A stretch of DNA of 18,194 nucleotides from Acidobacteriota bacterium (GTDB taxonomy: Bacteria; Acidobacteriota; Terriglobia; Acidiferrales; UBA7541): NCBI GenBank assembly GCA_003131985.1, contig PKWH01000193.1, positions 9,480 through 27,673 of the forward strand. Reading direction: 5' to 3'. The notes below the pieces were generated by a model. The model was given only the letters and a program-made list of their open reading frames with translations. It was not told where the DNA came from and searched no databases. Shown piece by piece: positions 7,951 to 13,860 of the stretch. Made by a program: the position numbers and the translations under genes. The first letter of the stretch is position 1; each line of letters starts with the position of its first letter.

Positions 7951-9156
7951 GTGAATGAGGTTTTCATTTGTGATGCAATTCGCACGCCCTTTGGGCGTTA
8001 TGGCGGGGCGCTCGCTTCAATTCGGACCGACGATTTGGCTGCCATCCCGCTGCGTGGACTCATCGAACGCAATCCTCGCGTGGATTGGATGGCGCTCGAT
8101 GACGTCGTCTTCGGCTGCGCAAACCAGGCGGGAGAAGACAACCGCAACGTCGCGCGCATGGCCTTGCTGCTCGCGGGTCTTCCAAAGGAAATTCCTGGTT
8201 CTACTGTGAATCGGCTTTGTGGTTCCAGTATGGACGCCATCGGCGTGGCCGCTCGCGCCATCAAATCAGGAGAAGCGGATTTTATGATCGCTGGCGGCGT
8301 GGAGAGCATGACGCGCGCTCCGTTCGTGATGGGCAAGGCCGATAGCGCGTTCAGCCGAGTAGCGGAAACGTTTGATACAACGATCGGCTGGCGTTTCGTA
8401 AATCCGCTGATGAAAAGCAAGTACGGCGTTGATTCCATGCCGGAAACCGCTGAAAACGTGGCCGAGGAGTTTCACGTTTCGCGAGCGGACCAGGATGCTT
8501 TCGCTTTGCGCACACAGCAGCGCTGGGCGCGTGCCAATGCCGCGGGCTTCTTTAAACACGAAATTTTCCCCGTTTCGATTCCACAGAAAAAAGGCGATCC
8601 GAAGATTTTTGACACCGACGAACATCCCCGACCGGATACTACTCTCGACGCGCTGTCTAAACTGAAGCCCATCGTGAAACCGACAGGTACCGTGACCGCG
8701 GGAAACGCTTCCGGCGTGAACGACGGGTCGTGCGCGCTCCTCATCGCCTCCAAAACGGCTGCTTCAAAATACGGTCTAACACCTCTCGCTCGCATTATCG
8801 CAACCACCGCCGTGGGAGTCGCGCCGCGCATAATGGGATTCGCTCCCGCGCCCGCAACGCGCAAAATCCTCGAAAAAACGGGTCTAAGACTTTCGCAAAT
8901 GGATGTAATCGAGCTGAACGAAGCATTCGCCGCCCAGGCGCTCGCCGTCACACGTGATTTAGGTCTGCCGGATGACGCCTCGCACGTAAACCCCAATGGC
9001 GGCGCCATCGCCATAGGACACCCGCTGGGCGCAAGCGGCGCTCGCTTGGTCACCACAGCCGCCTATCAGTTGCAGACTACCAAAGCGCGCTACGCTCTTT
9101 GCACCATGTGCATTGGCGTAGGCCAAGGCATCGCAACAATTATCGAACGCTGCTGA
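7951..9156 (+). CDS. pcaF: acyl-CoA thiolase, beta-ketoadipyl-CoA thiolase (PcaF/PaaJ) type
   Basis: Thiolases of this kind cleave beta-ketoadipyl-CoA with CoA to succinyl-CoA and acetyl-CoA, the last step of the beta-ketoadipate and phenylacetate routes. The 401-residue length is right. The acyl-accepting Cys90 sits in NRLCGSS, His357 in GGAIAIGHPLGASGAR, and Cys387 in CTMCIGVGQG. Long stretches such as FGCANQAGEDNRNVARMALL and TTIGWRFVNPLMKSKYGVDS match what I recall of PcaF much better than general acetoacetyl-CoA thiolases. The start is GTG at 7951 with GGGAG 6 bases upstream. No pcaIJ CoA-transferase or other pathway gene adjoins it, so the gene stands alone and the exact substrate is an inference. 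Cys90 is followed by GSS where I recall ASG or GSG as usual. Confidence 0.87.
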   Translation: MNEVFICDAIRTPFGRYGGALASIRTDDLAAIPLRGLIERNPRVDWMALDDVVFGCANQAGEDNRNVARMALLLAGLPKEIPGSTVNRLCGSSMDAIGVAARAIKSGEADFMIAGGVESMTRAPFVMGKADSAFSRVAETFDTTIGWRFVNPLMKSKYGVDSMPETAENVAEEFHVSRADQDAFALRTQQRWARANAAGFFKHEIFPVSIPQKKGDPKIFDTDEHPRPDTTLDALSKLKPIVKPTGTVTAGNASGVNDGSCALLIASKTAASKYGLTPLARIIATTAVGVAPRIMGFAPAPATRKILEKTGLRLSQMDVIELNEAFAAQALAVTRDLGLPDDASHVNPNGGAIAIGHPLGASGARLVTTAAYQLQTTKARYALCTMCIGVGQGIATIIERC

Positions 9157-9221
9157 AGGACTGATTTCCGGTCTGCTTTCCTGCATCCGTCCGCCTCTTT
9201 TCGATGGCCTTAAGTGTAGGG

Positions 9222-9250
9222 TTGCGTTAGCGGAAGTGGAGTCATATTAT
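9222..9250 (+). promoter_or_regulatory. candidate promoter of the glycine-zipper protein gene
   Basis: TTGCGT (9222-9227) and TATTAT (9245-9250) are separated by exactly 17 bases. The -10 matches at 5/6 and the -35 at 3/6. A start near 9257 leaves about 15 bases before the ATG, enough to hold the AGAGAGG ribosome-binding site. Confidence 0.45.
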
Positions 9251-9271
9251 ACGGGTCGAAAGAGAGGACTC

Positions 9272-10045
9272 ATGAAGGCCGTCGTAGGCGTATTCAAATC
9301 GCGACCAGATGCAGAGCGTGGCGCTGCTGAGCTCACCCCGCTGGATATTCCGAAGGATCGAGTCACCGTTCTTACGCCTCACGCGACCGCAAAGGAACTC
9401 GCCGCCGTCCCGACTGTTGCAGGAGAAGAACCGGGCATGGGTAAAGCGATGGGCGCGGCTCTGGGAGGCGCTATCGGGGTTGCCGGAGGCGTGGGACTGG
9501 TACCGATGCTCGCAAGCTTTCTGATCCCAGGAGTGGGACAAGTTCTCGCGATTGGAGTTGTTGGGGGAGTGCTCCTCGGCGCGATCGGCGCAGTTGGTGG
9601 CGGCGCGGCCGGCGGAGCCATCGAGAGCAACGTCTTCGAAGGATTGCCGGAAGACGAGATGTTCGTCTATGAGGATGCCTTGCGCAAGGGCCGCTCCGTC
9701 GTAGTAGTGATGGCCGATAATAACGAAGCCGACGCGGTTCGCGGCGTACTGGAAAATGCCGGAGCCGAGAGCATCGATCAAGCTCGTGACAACTGGTGGG
9801 CCGGTCTGCGCGACGCCGAAAAAGAAAAATATGAGACCAGCGGCGGCAAGTTTCAAGACGACGAGCGCTATTTTCGCTGCGGCTTCGAAGCAGCTCTGCA
9901 TGCGAAGAATCGCGATCGAACCTACGAGCAATGCCAGAAAGTGCTCGGTGATCTGCACCCACGCATGCACGAGAGCGAGCCTTTCAAACGTGGCTTCGAG
10001 CGCGGCCGCGAATATATAAAAACAATCCGTAAACACGTCAGCTAA
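9272..10045 (+). CDS. uncharacterised glycine-zipper membrane-associated protein with stress-protein-like N-terminus
   Basis: This 257-residue protein has no family I can name firmly. Residues 1-40 (VVGVFKSRPDAERGAAEL) resemble the short alpha/beta fold of general-stress proteins in which F/Y-x-x-x-x-A-E-A-A-L recurs. A second copy-like segment at 143-169 (VVVVMADNNEADAVRGVLEN) suggests the halves of one split domain. Between them, residues 56-118 are a glycine-zipper hydrophobic stretch (GAALGGAIGVAGGVG, then VLAIGVVGGVLLGAIGAVGG), able to insert in or associate with a membrane. The C-terminal 80 residues are soluble and charged, with DNWWAGLRDAEKEKY and RGFERGREYIK. The ATG at 9272 has AGAGAGG upstream and is preferred to a GTG at 9236. 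It is monocistronic. Envelope stress is only a guess. Confidence 0.7.
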   Translation: MKAVVGVFKSRPDAERGAAELTPLDIPKDRVTVLTPHATAKELAAVPTVAGEEPGMGKAMGAALGGAIGVAGGVGLVPMLASFLIPGVGQVLAIGVVGGVLLGAIGAVGGGAAGGAIESNVFEGLPEDEMFVYEDALRKGRSVVVVMADNNEADAVRGVLENAGAESIDQARDNWWAGLRDAEKEKYETSGGKFQDDERYFRCGFEAALHAKNRDRTYEQCQKVLGDLHPRMHESEPFKRGFERGREYIKTIRKHVS

Positions 10046-10069
10046 CCCCGGCGCCGGCGGCCTTGGTGT

Positions 10070-10414
10070 TCACGTTTTTCCTGCGAATGTCGACGGAATA
10101 CCAAACGTTCCTTCGACTACTTCCACGAAGTCTCTCTCTTCGCGGAGAATCAGCCGCTTCTCCTGTGCCGTCGCAAAATTCTCACGCGCTTCCGGATCTG
10201 ACTTCAATCGCGCTCGGTAAGCCTCATAAGAGGCGAGACTATCGAATGCGATCAAGCCCCAGGCCACATCATTCGTGCCTTCATACGGAAGAAAATATCC
10301 GACAAGGTGGCCGCCGCATTGAGGAATGATTCTCCCCCAGTTCTCGGCGTACTTTTTGAACGCATCGTGCTGGAACGGATCAACTTGGTATCGGATGACG
10401 CAGGTTATAGTCAC
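10070..10414 (-). CDS. NIPSNAP-family (dimeric alpha/beta-barrel) protein
   Basis: The frame is open back to 10714, but the real start is most likely the GTG at 10414, which has GGGAGG six bases upstream. The longer form would run into the divergent regulator gene and has an Arg-rich, unconserved N-terminus. The resulting 114-residue protein is the size of a single NIPSNAP/ferredoxin-like barrel domain. CVIRYQVDPFQHDAFKKYAE and GHLVGYFLPYEGTNDVAWGL are the family's first strand/helix and central region, and FDSLASYEAYRARLKSDPEA is its typical helix. The family has no agreed activity in bacteria. It is divergent from the ArsR-type gene (113-base gap), a pairing that suggests it is the regulator's target. 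Confidence 0.85.
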   Translation of the reverse strand: MTITCVIRYQVDPFQHDAFKKYAENWGRIIPQCGGHLVGYFLPYEGTNDVAWGLIAFDSLASYEAYRARLKSDPEARENFATAQEKRLILREERDFVEVVEGTFGIPSTFAGKT

Positions 10415-10478
10415 GAAAATCCTCCCGGTGGACAGTCTGGTCGCTGGAGCGATGCGGGGGCTTTGCTGGCTGCACCTT

Positions 10479-10491
10479 CGGCAGCATGCCG
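10479..10491. promoter_or_regulatory. short palindrome in the NIPSNAP/ArsR intergenic region, possible operator
   Basis: CGGCA-GCA-TGCCG is a perfect 5-base inverted repeat lying just upstream of the -35 candidate of the regulator gene and 65 bases from the NIPSNAP start. Its position suits an autoregulatory operator, but the arms are short and the region is GC-rich, so chance is possible. Confidence 0.3.
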
Positions 10492-10492
10492 G

Positions 10493-10521
10493 TTGCTTGA
10501 CATGAACAATTCGTCTACGAT
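10493..10521 (+). promoter_or_regulatory. candidate promoter of the ArsR-type regulator
   Basis: TTGCTT (10493-10498) and TACGAT (10516-10521) are 17 bases apart, predicting a start at about 10528, the A of the ATG. That would be a leaderless message, in line with the lack of a Shine-Dalgarno. A perfect TTGACA (10497-10502) also lies here but has no partner at a normal distance. Confidence 0.33.
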
Positions 10522-10527
10522 CAAAGT

Positions 10528-11232
10528 ATGAATGTCGAGGAGCATGCTGACATAGCAGTTTGCAGAATCGCCGCCGCCATCGCCGAGCCTGCACGCGCCC
10601 GCATACTTTTCTGCCTGATGGACGGGCACGCGCGAACGAGCACCGAGCTTGCGGTGGTGGCTGACGTGAGTCCGTCAACCGCGAGCGTGCACCTGAATCG
10701 GTTGAAGACAGCACAGCTGGTCAAAGTGCTCGCCCAGGGAAAGCATCGTTTCTACAGCATCGGTGGACCCGACGTGGCCGGCGCACTGGAAGGATTGACT
10801 GTCCTCGCCGGCGGCTCGCGCGATAAGTTCGTGCCAACCGCGCCAAGTCGGCTGCGCGCCGCACGGACTTGTTACGACCACTTGGCCGGCACGGTCGGCG
10901 TAGCGCTTCACGACCGCTTCAAAGCACTGGGTTGGCTTTCAGCCGCTTCGAAACGTAATGACAATGCGTACGACCTCAGCTTAGCTGGAACGAAGGCGTT
11001 TGAGACTCTCGGCATCGACCTCGTGGTAACTCGGACGCTGCGTCGCCGATTCGCTTGCGCATGCCTGGATTGGAGTGAGCGGCGGCCTCATGTCGGCGGC
11101 GCGCTGGGGGCAGCCCTCCTGAAAGTCGCGCTGAAAAGGAAATGGCTGACGCAGGATCTCGATAGCAGAGCCGTCGACGTCACAAGTTTTGGGCGGCGCG
11201 AAATGCTGGCTCGATTTGGCCTGCGTGTTTGA
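10528..11232 (+). CDS. ArsR-type winged-helix transcriptional regulator
   Basis: This 234-residue protein has an N-terminal winged helix (about 8-85): PARARILFCLMDGHARTSTE, the recognition region ADVSPSTASVHLNRLKTAQL, and the wing VKVLAQGKHRFYSIGG. This is the ArsR layout. The C-terminal 140 residues are longer than in metal-sensing ArsR proteins and contain CACLDWSERRPHVGGALGAA, a segment I recall from large ArsR-like regulators of detoxification genes. I see no classic CVC metal site. It is divergent from the NIPSNAP gene, its most likely target, and ends 114 bases before the kynurenine operon, so regulation of that operon is possible but unsupported. The ATG has no ribosome-binding site. 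The family is sure, the ligand unknown. Confidence 0.9.
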   Translation: MNVEEHADIAVCRIAAAIAEPARARILFCLMDGHARTSTELAVVADVSPSTASVHLNRLKTAQLVKVLAQGKHRFYSIGGPDVAGALEGLTVLAGGSRDKFVPTAPSRLRAARTCYDHLAGTVGVALHDRFKALGWLSAASKRNDNAYDLSLAGTKAFETLGIDLVVTRTLRRRFACACLDWSERRPHVGGALGAALLKVALKRKWLTQDLDSRAVDVTSFGRREMLARFGLRV

Positions 11233-11295
11233 GGGATTTAATCCGCCAGCGGTATCCAGGCCGGCAACAGCGGCTATTAATCATCCACAGTTGAG

Positions 11296-11301
11296 TATAA
11301 T
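11296..11301 (+). promoter_or_regulatory. -10 box of the kynurenine operon promoter
   Basis: A perfect TATAAT stands 45 bases before the first gene of the operon, in the only AT-rich patch of the 114-base gap. No good -35 is seen at 16-18 bases, which suggests the promoter needs an activator. It is not an exact extended -10 (TG is two bases upstream instead of one). Confidence 0.55.
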
Positions 11302-11303
11302 AA

Positions 11304-11332
11304 CCGTGCGCCGGCATCGTATTTCCGTGCGC
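11304..11332 (+). repeat. 8-base direct repeat at the kynurenine operon start site, possible operator
   Basis: CCGTGCGC occurs at 11304-11311 and again at 11325-11332, 21 bases apart, i.e. two helical turns. The first copy covers the expected transcription start and the second lies in the leader. It could be a repressor site for the operon; the binding protein is not known. Confidence 0.4.
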
Positions 11333-11346
11333 ATCTCGGAGAATGA

Positions 11347-12813
11347 GTGACGTCCGCTTCTAAGCTCATCCAGAACTACGTCAACGGCAAGTTCGTACGC
11401 GGGCCGCGTGAGTTCTCCGATATCAATCCGGCTGACGGCACGGGGATCGCCCAAGTTTCGGAAGCTGATGAATCGCTGGTAAATCAAGCGGTCGAATCCG
11501 CGCGTCTTGCGCTTGGCGGAAATTGGGACAAGCTCGCCGTTCCCGCCCGCGCTGCCCTTTTACACAAAATCGCGGATGGCATCGAAGCGCGCTTCAACGA
11601 TTTCGTTCAAGCGGAAGTGGCGGATACCGGAAAGCCAGTCTCGCTCGCCTCGAAAATTGACGTTCCACGCGGCGCCGCGAATTTCCGGGTTTTTGCGGAC
11701 CTTATCAAAAATGCGGGGATCGAAGCATTTTGGACGGAAACTTCTGACGGCGTTTCGGCGCTCAATTATTGCGCTCGCAAACCACTCGGAGTAGTCGGCA
11801 TCATTACCCCATGGAATTTGCCGTTGTTGCTGCTCACATGGAAAGCCGCTCCGGCGCTGGCCTGCGGAAATTGCGTGGTGGTGAAACCATCAGAAGAAAC
11901 TCCGGCGACTGCGACGTTGCTCGCCGAGGTGATGCAATCGGTGGGCGTGCCTCCTGGAGTCTTCAACGTGGTTCACGGTTTCGGCTCAGGCTCGGCCGGG
12001 GAATTCCTCACCAGCCACGCGGACGTGAACGCGATTACGTTTACGGGAGAATCGAAAACAGGATCGGCCATCATGCGCGCTGTAGCGCCCACGGTGAAGC
12101 CAATTTCGTTCGAGCTTGGCGGCAAAAACGCGGCGATCGTTTTTGCCGATTGTGATTTCGACGAAACAGTAAGCGGCCTCGCTGATGCCGTGTTCCTCAA
12201 TACCGGCCAAGTCTGTCTCTGCGCTGAGCGTGTTTACGTGGAACGCCCGGTGTTCGACCGTTTCGTTTCGGCGCTAAAACAAAAAGCGGAAGGCTTGTCA
12301 CTAGGTTGGCCAGGCGACAGCAAAACGACCACAGGTCCGCTGATTTCGAAAGAGCACCGTGCGAAAGTGCTTTCCTACTACGAGCTCGCGAAAAAGGAAG
12401 GCGCTACGGTCGTAACTGGCGGCGGCACACCCGAATTCGGCGACGCTCGCGACAACGGGTTCTACGTTCAGCCGACCATTTTCACTGGCCTTCCCGAATC
12501 AACGCGCTGCGTGAAGGAAGAGATCTTCGGACCTGTGTGCCACATCGCACCTTTCGATACCGAAGAAGAGGCAATCGCCAAGGCCAATGACACAAAATAT
12601 GGCCTGGCGGCTTCGGTATGGACTACGAATCTAAAACGAGGACACCGCGTCGCGGAAAAGTTGCGCGTGGGCATCACCTGGGTCAATTGCTGGTTCTTGC
12701 GCGACTTGCGCACACCCTTTGGAGGCGCGGGCCTGTCAGGCATTGGTCGAGAAGGCGGCCTGCACTCGCTAAATTTTTATTCCGAACTGAACAATATTTG
12801 TGTCAAGTTGTGA
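11347..12813 (+). CDS. 2-aminomuconate-6-semialdehyde dehydrogenase (AMSDH)
   Basis: It oxidises 2-aminomuconate semialdehyde to 2-aminomuconate with NAD+, the step after ACMS decarboxylase. The 488-residue protein is full-length ALDH: Asn157 (TPWNLP), Glu256 (FELGGK) and catalytic Cys290 (NTGQVCLC). Aligned with the Pseudomonas fluorescens AMSDH as I remember it, these correspond to N169, E268 and C302 at a constant offset of 12. The substrate-carboxylate arginines R120 and R464 fall on Arg108 and Arg452 at the same offset. The C-terminal TWVNCWFLRDLRTPFGG and SELNNICVKL endings are typical of this subgroup. The start is GTG at 11347 with GGAG upstream. It is the first gene of the operon and sits 37 bases before the deaminase. 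Gene names in use vary (amnC, nbaE), so none is given. Confidence 0.92.
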   Translation: MTSASKLIQNYVNGKFVRGPREFSDINPADGTGIAQVSEADESLVNQAVESARLALGGNWDKLAVPARAALLHKIADGIEARFNDFVQAEVADTGKPVSLASKIDVPRGAANFRVFADLIKNAGIEAFWTETSDGVSALNYCARKPLGVVGIITPWNLPLLLLTWKAAPALACGNCVVVKPSEETPATATLLAEVMQSVGVPPGVFNVVHGFGSGSAGEFLTSHADVNAITFTGESKTGSAIMRAVAPTVKPISFELGGKNAAIVFADCDFDETVSGLADAVFLNTGQVCLCAERVYVERPVFDRFVSALKQKAEGLSLGWPGDSKTTTGPLISKEHRAKVLSYYELAKKEGATVVTGGGTPEFGDARDNGFYVQPTIFTGLPESTRCVKEEIFGPVCHIAPFDTEEEAIAKANDTKYGLAASVWTTNLKRGHRVAEKLRVGITWVNCWFLRDLRTPFGGAGLSGIGREGGLHSLNFYSELNNICVKL

Positions 12814-12850
12814 CCGGAATCTCGCGGGCGGCAATTCGAGGTGATCTGAA

Positions 12851-13300
12851 ATGGAAAGCAAAGTCGTCGAAGGCAAAGCCAAGCCGCGGGGCAAGTTTCC
12901 GCATATAAAGCGCTCCGGCGATTTTCTCTTCGTGTCGGGGACGAGTTCGCGGCGCGCTGATGATTCCATTGCCGGTGCCGAAACCGACAAATTCGGCTCG
13001 ACGCATCTTGATATTCGCGAGCAAACTCGCGCCGTGATAGAAAATGTTCGCGGCATTCTTGCCAGCATGGATGCCGGCCTGAAAGACCTGGTCGAGATTT
13101 CGACCTATCTAGTCAACATGGATGATTTCGACGCTTACAACGAGGTTTACGCGCAATTCTTTGACGAGCAAGGACCGGCGCGAACTACCGTTGCAGTCCA
13201 CCAATTGCCGCACGCGTATCTTCTAATTGAAATGAAAGCCATTGCCTACAAGCCTGTATCGCACGCGGAAACGCAAGCCGCAGCCGGGAGGACAAAGTAA
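12851..13300 (+). CDS. 2-aminomuconate deaminase, RidA/YjgF-type
   Basis: It hydrolyses the enamine/imine of 2-aminomuconate and releases ammonia, the next step after the dehydrogenase. The 149-residue protein has the RidA fold signatures: FLFVSGTSSR, EQTRAVIENVRGILASMDAG, the conserved Arg111 in PARTTVAVHQLPH, and Glu127 in LLIEMKAIA. The combination STYLVNMDDFDAYNEVYAQF with VHQLPHAYLLIEMKA is the form seen in kynurenine and nitrobenzoate clusters rather than housekeeping RidA. The C-terminal dozen residues (AETQAAAGRTK) are extra. The ATG has GAGGTGAT upstream, and the stop TAA shares one base with the ATG of the next gene. Context makes 2-aminomuconate the likely substrate; a general RidA role is the alternative. 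Confidence 0.9.
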   Translation: MESKVVEGKAKPRGKFPHIKRSGDFLFVSGTSSRRADDSIAGAETDKFGSTHLDIREQTRAVIENVRGILASMDAGLKDLVEISTYLVNMDDFDAYNEVYAQFFDEQGPARTTVAVHQLPHAYLLIEMKAIAYKPVSHAETQAAAGRTK

Positions 13301-13845
13301 TGCCATCGATCAAGACGCTGAAAGCTTTTAATTTCCAAGGATGGATCGACGCGAATCGCGACAAGCTGAAGCCGCCCGTGGGAAACGCGCAGATTTGGGA
13401 AGACGGTGATTTGATGGTGACTGTGGTGGGCGGGCCCAATAATCGCAACGATTATCACGACGATCCCACAGAGGAATTCTTCCACCAACTAAAAGGTGAC
13501 ATTTTCCTGCGCTTGATGCCGGAGCCGGGCAAACCGCCGGTAGAAGTTCACATCAAGGAAGGTGAGATTTTTCTTTTGCCCAAGCACATGCCGCATTCGC
13601 CGCAGCGTCTCGCTCCGGACACCATCGGATTGGTGGTCGAAATGCCGCGGCCCGAAGGAGTGATGGACGGCTTCGAGTGGTATTGTGCAAAATGCAATCA
13701 CCGCGTGTATCGCGCCGAAGTTCTTTTGAAAAGTATCGTGCGTGATCTGCCGCCGCTCTTTGAAAAGTTTCAACAAAGTCCGGAACTGCGGAAATGCAAG
13801 CACTGCGGTGAAATTCACCCGGGCAAACCGGCTCCGCAGAAATAA
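13300..13845 (+). CDS. nbaC: 3-hydroxyanthranilate 3,4-dioxygenase
   Basis: A cupin-fold, non-heme Fe(II) enzyme that opens 3-hydroxyanthranilate to 2-amino-3-carboxymuconate semialdehyde (ACMS). In this 181-residue protein the iron ligands are His53, Glu59 and His99, and the substrate residues are Arg49, Arg103 and Glu114. These match R47/H51/E57/H95/R99/E110 of the Ralstonia enzyme with offsets of 2 and then 4. The C-terminal rubredoxin-like site is also present, as Cys129/Cys132 (YCAKC) and Cys166/Cys169 (CKHC), the bacterial homodimer form. The ATG overlaps the deaminase stop by one base and has GGGAGGA upstream, so the two are translated together. Its unstable product would be handed to the decarboxylase half of the next gene. 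The same enzyme is also called HaaO or 3-HAO. Confidence 0.95.
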   Translation: MPSIKTLKAFNFQGWIDANRDKLKPPVGNAQIWEDGDLMVTVVGGPNNRNDYHDDPTEEFFHQLKGDIFLRLMPEPGKPPVEVHIKEGEIFLLPKHMPHSPQRLAPDTIGLVVEMPRPEGVMDGFEWYCAKCNHRVYRAEVLLKSIVRDLPPLFEKFQQSPELRKCKHCGEIHPGKPAPQK

Positions 13846-13860
13846 CGGCACAGAGACAAC

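Noticed and set aside
9242..10036. 264-codon minus-strand frame opposite the glycine-zipper gene
   Set aside because: It mirrors the real gene codon by codon, has no domain, and the plus strand has promoter, ribosome-binding site and coherent domains.
10048..10057. CCGGCGCCGG palindrome between convergent genes as a bidirectional terminator
   Set aside because: The arms leave at most a 3-base stem with a 4-base loop and there is no T-run on either side; in GC-rich DNA such a palindrome is unremarkable.
10415..10714. N-terminal extension of the NIPSNAP gene giving a 214-residue protein
   Set aside because: It overlaps the divergent regulator's coding start, is Arg/Ser/Pro-rich without family resemblance, and the internal GTG at 10414 has a far better ribosome-binding site and gives the normal domain length.
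11234..11244. GGATT-T-AATCC as a terminator of the regulator gene
   Set aside because: The arms are 5 bases with a 1-base centre, so it cannot form a proper hairpin, and no T-run follows.
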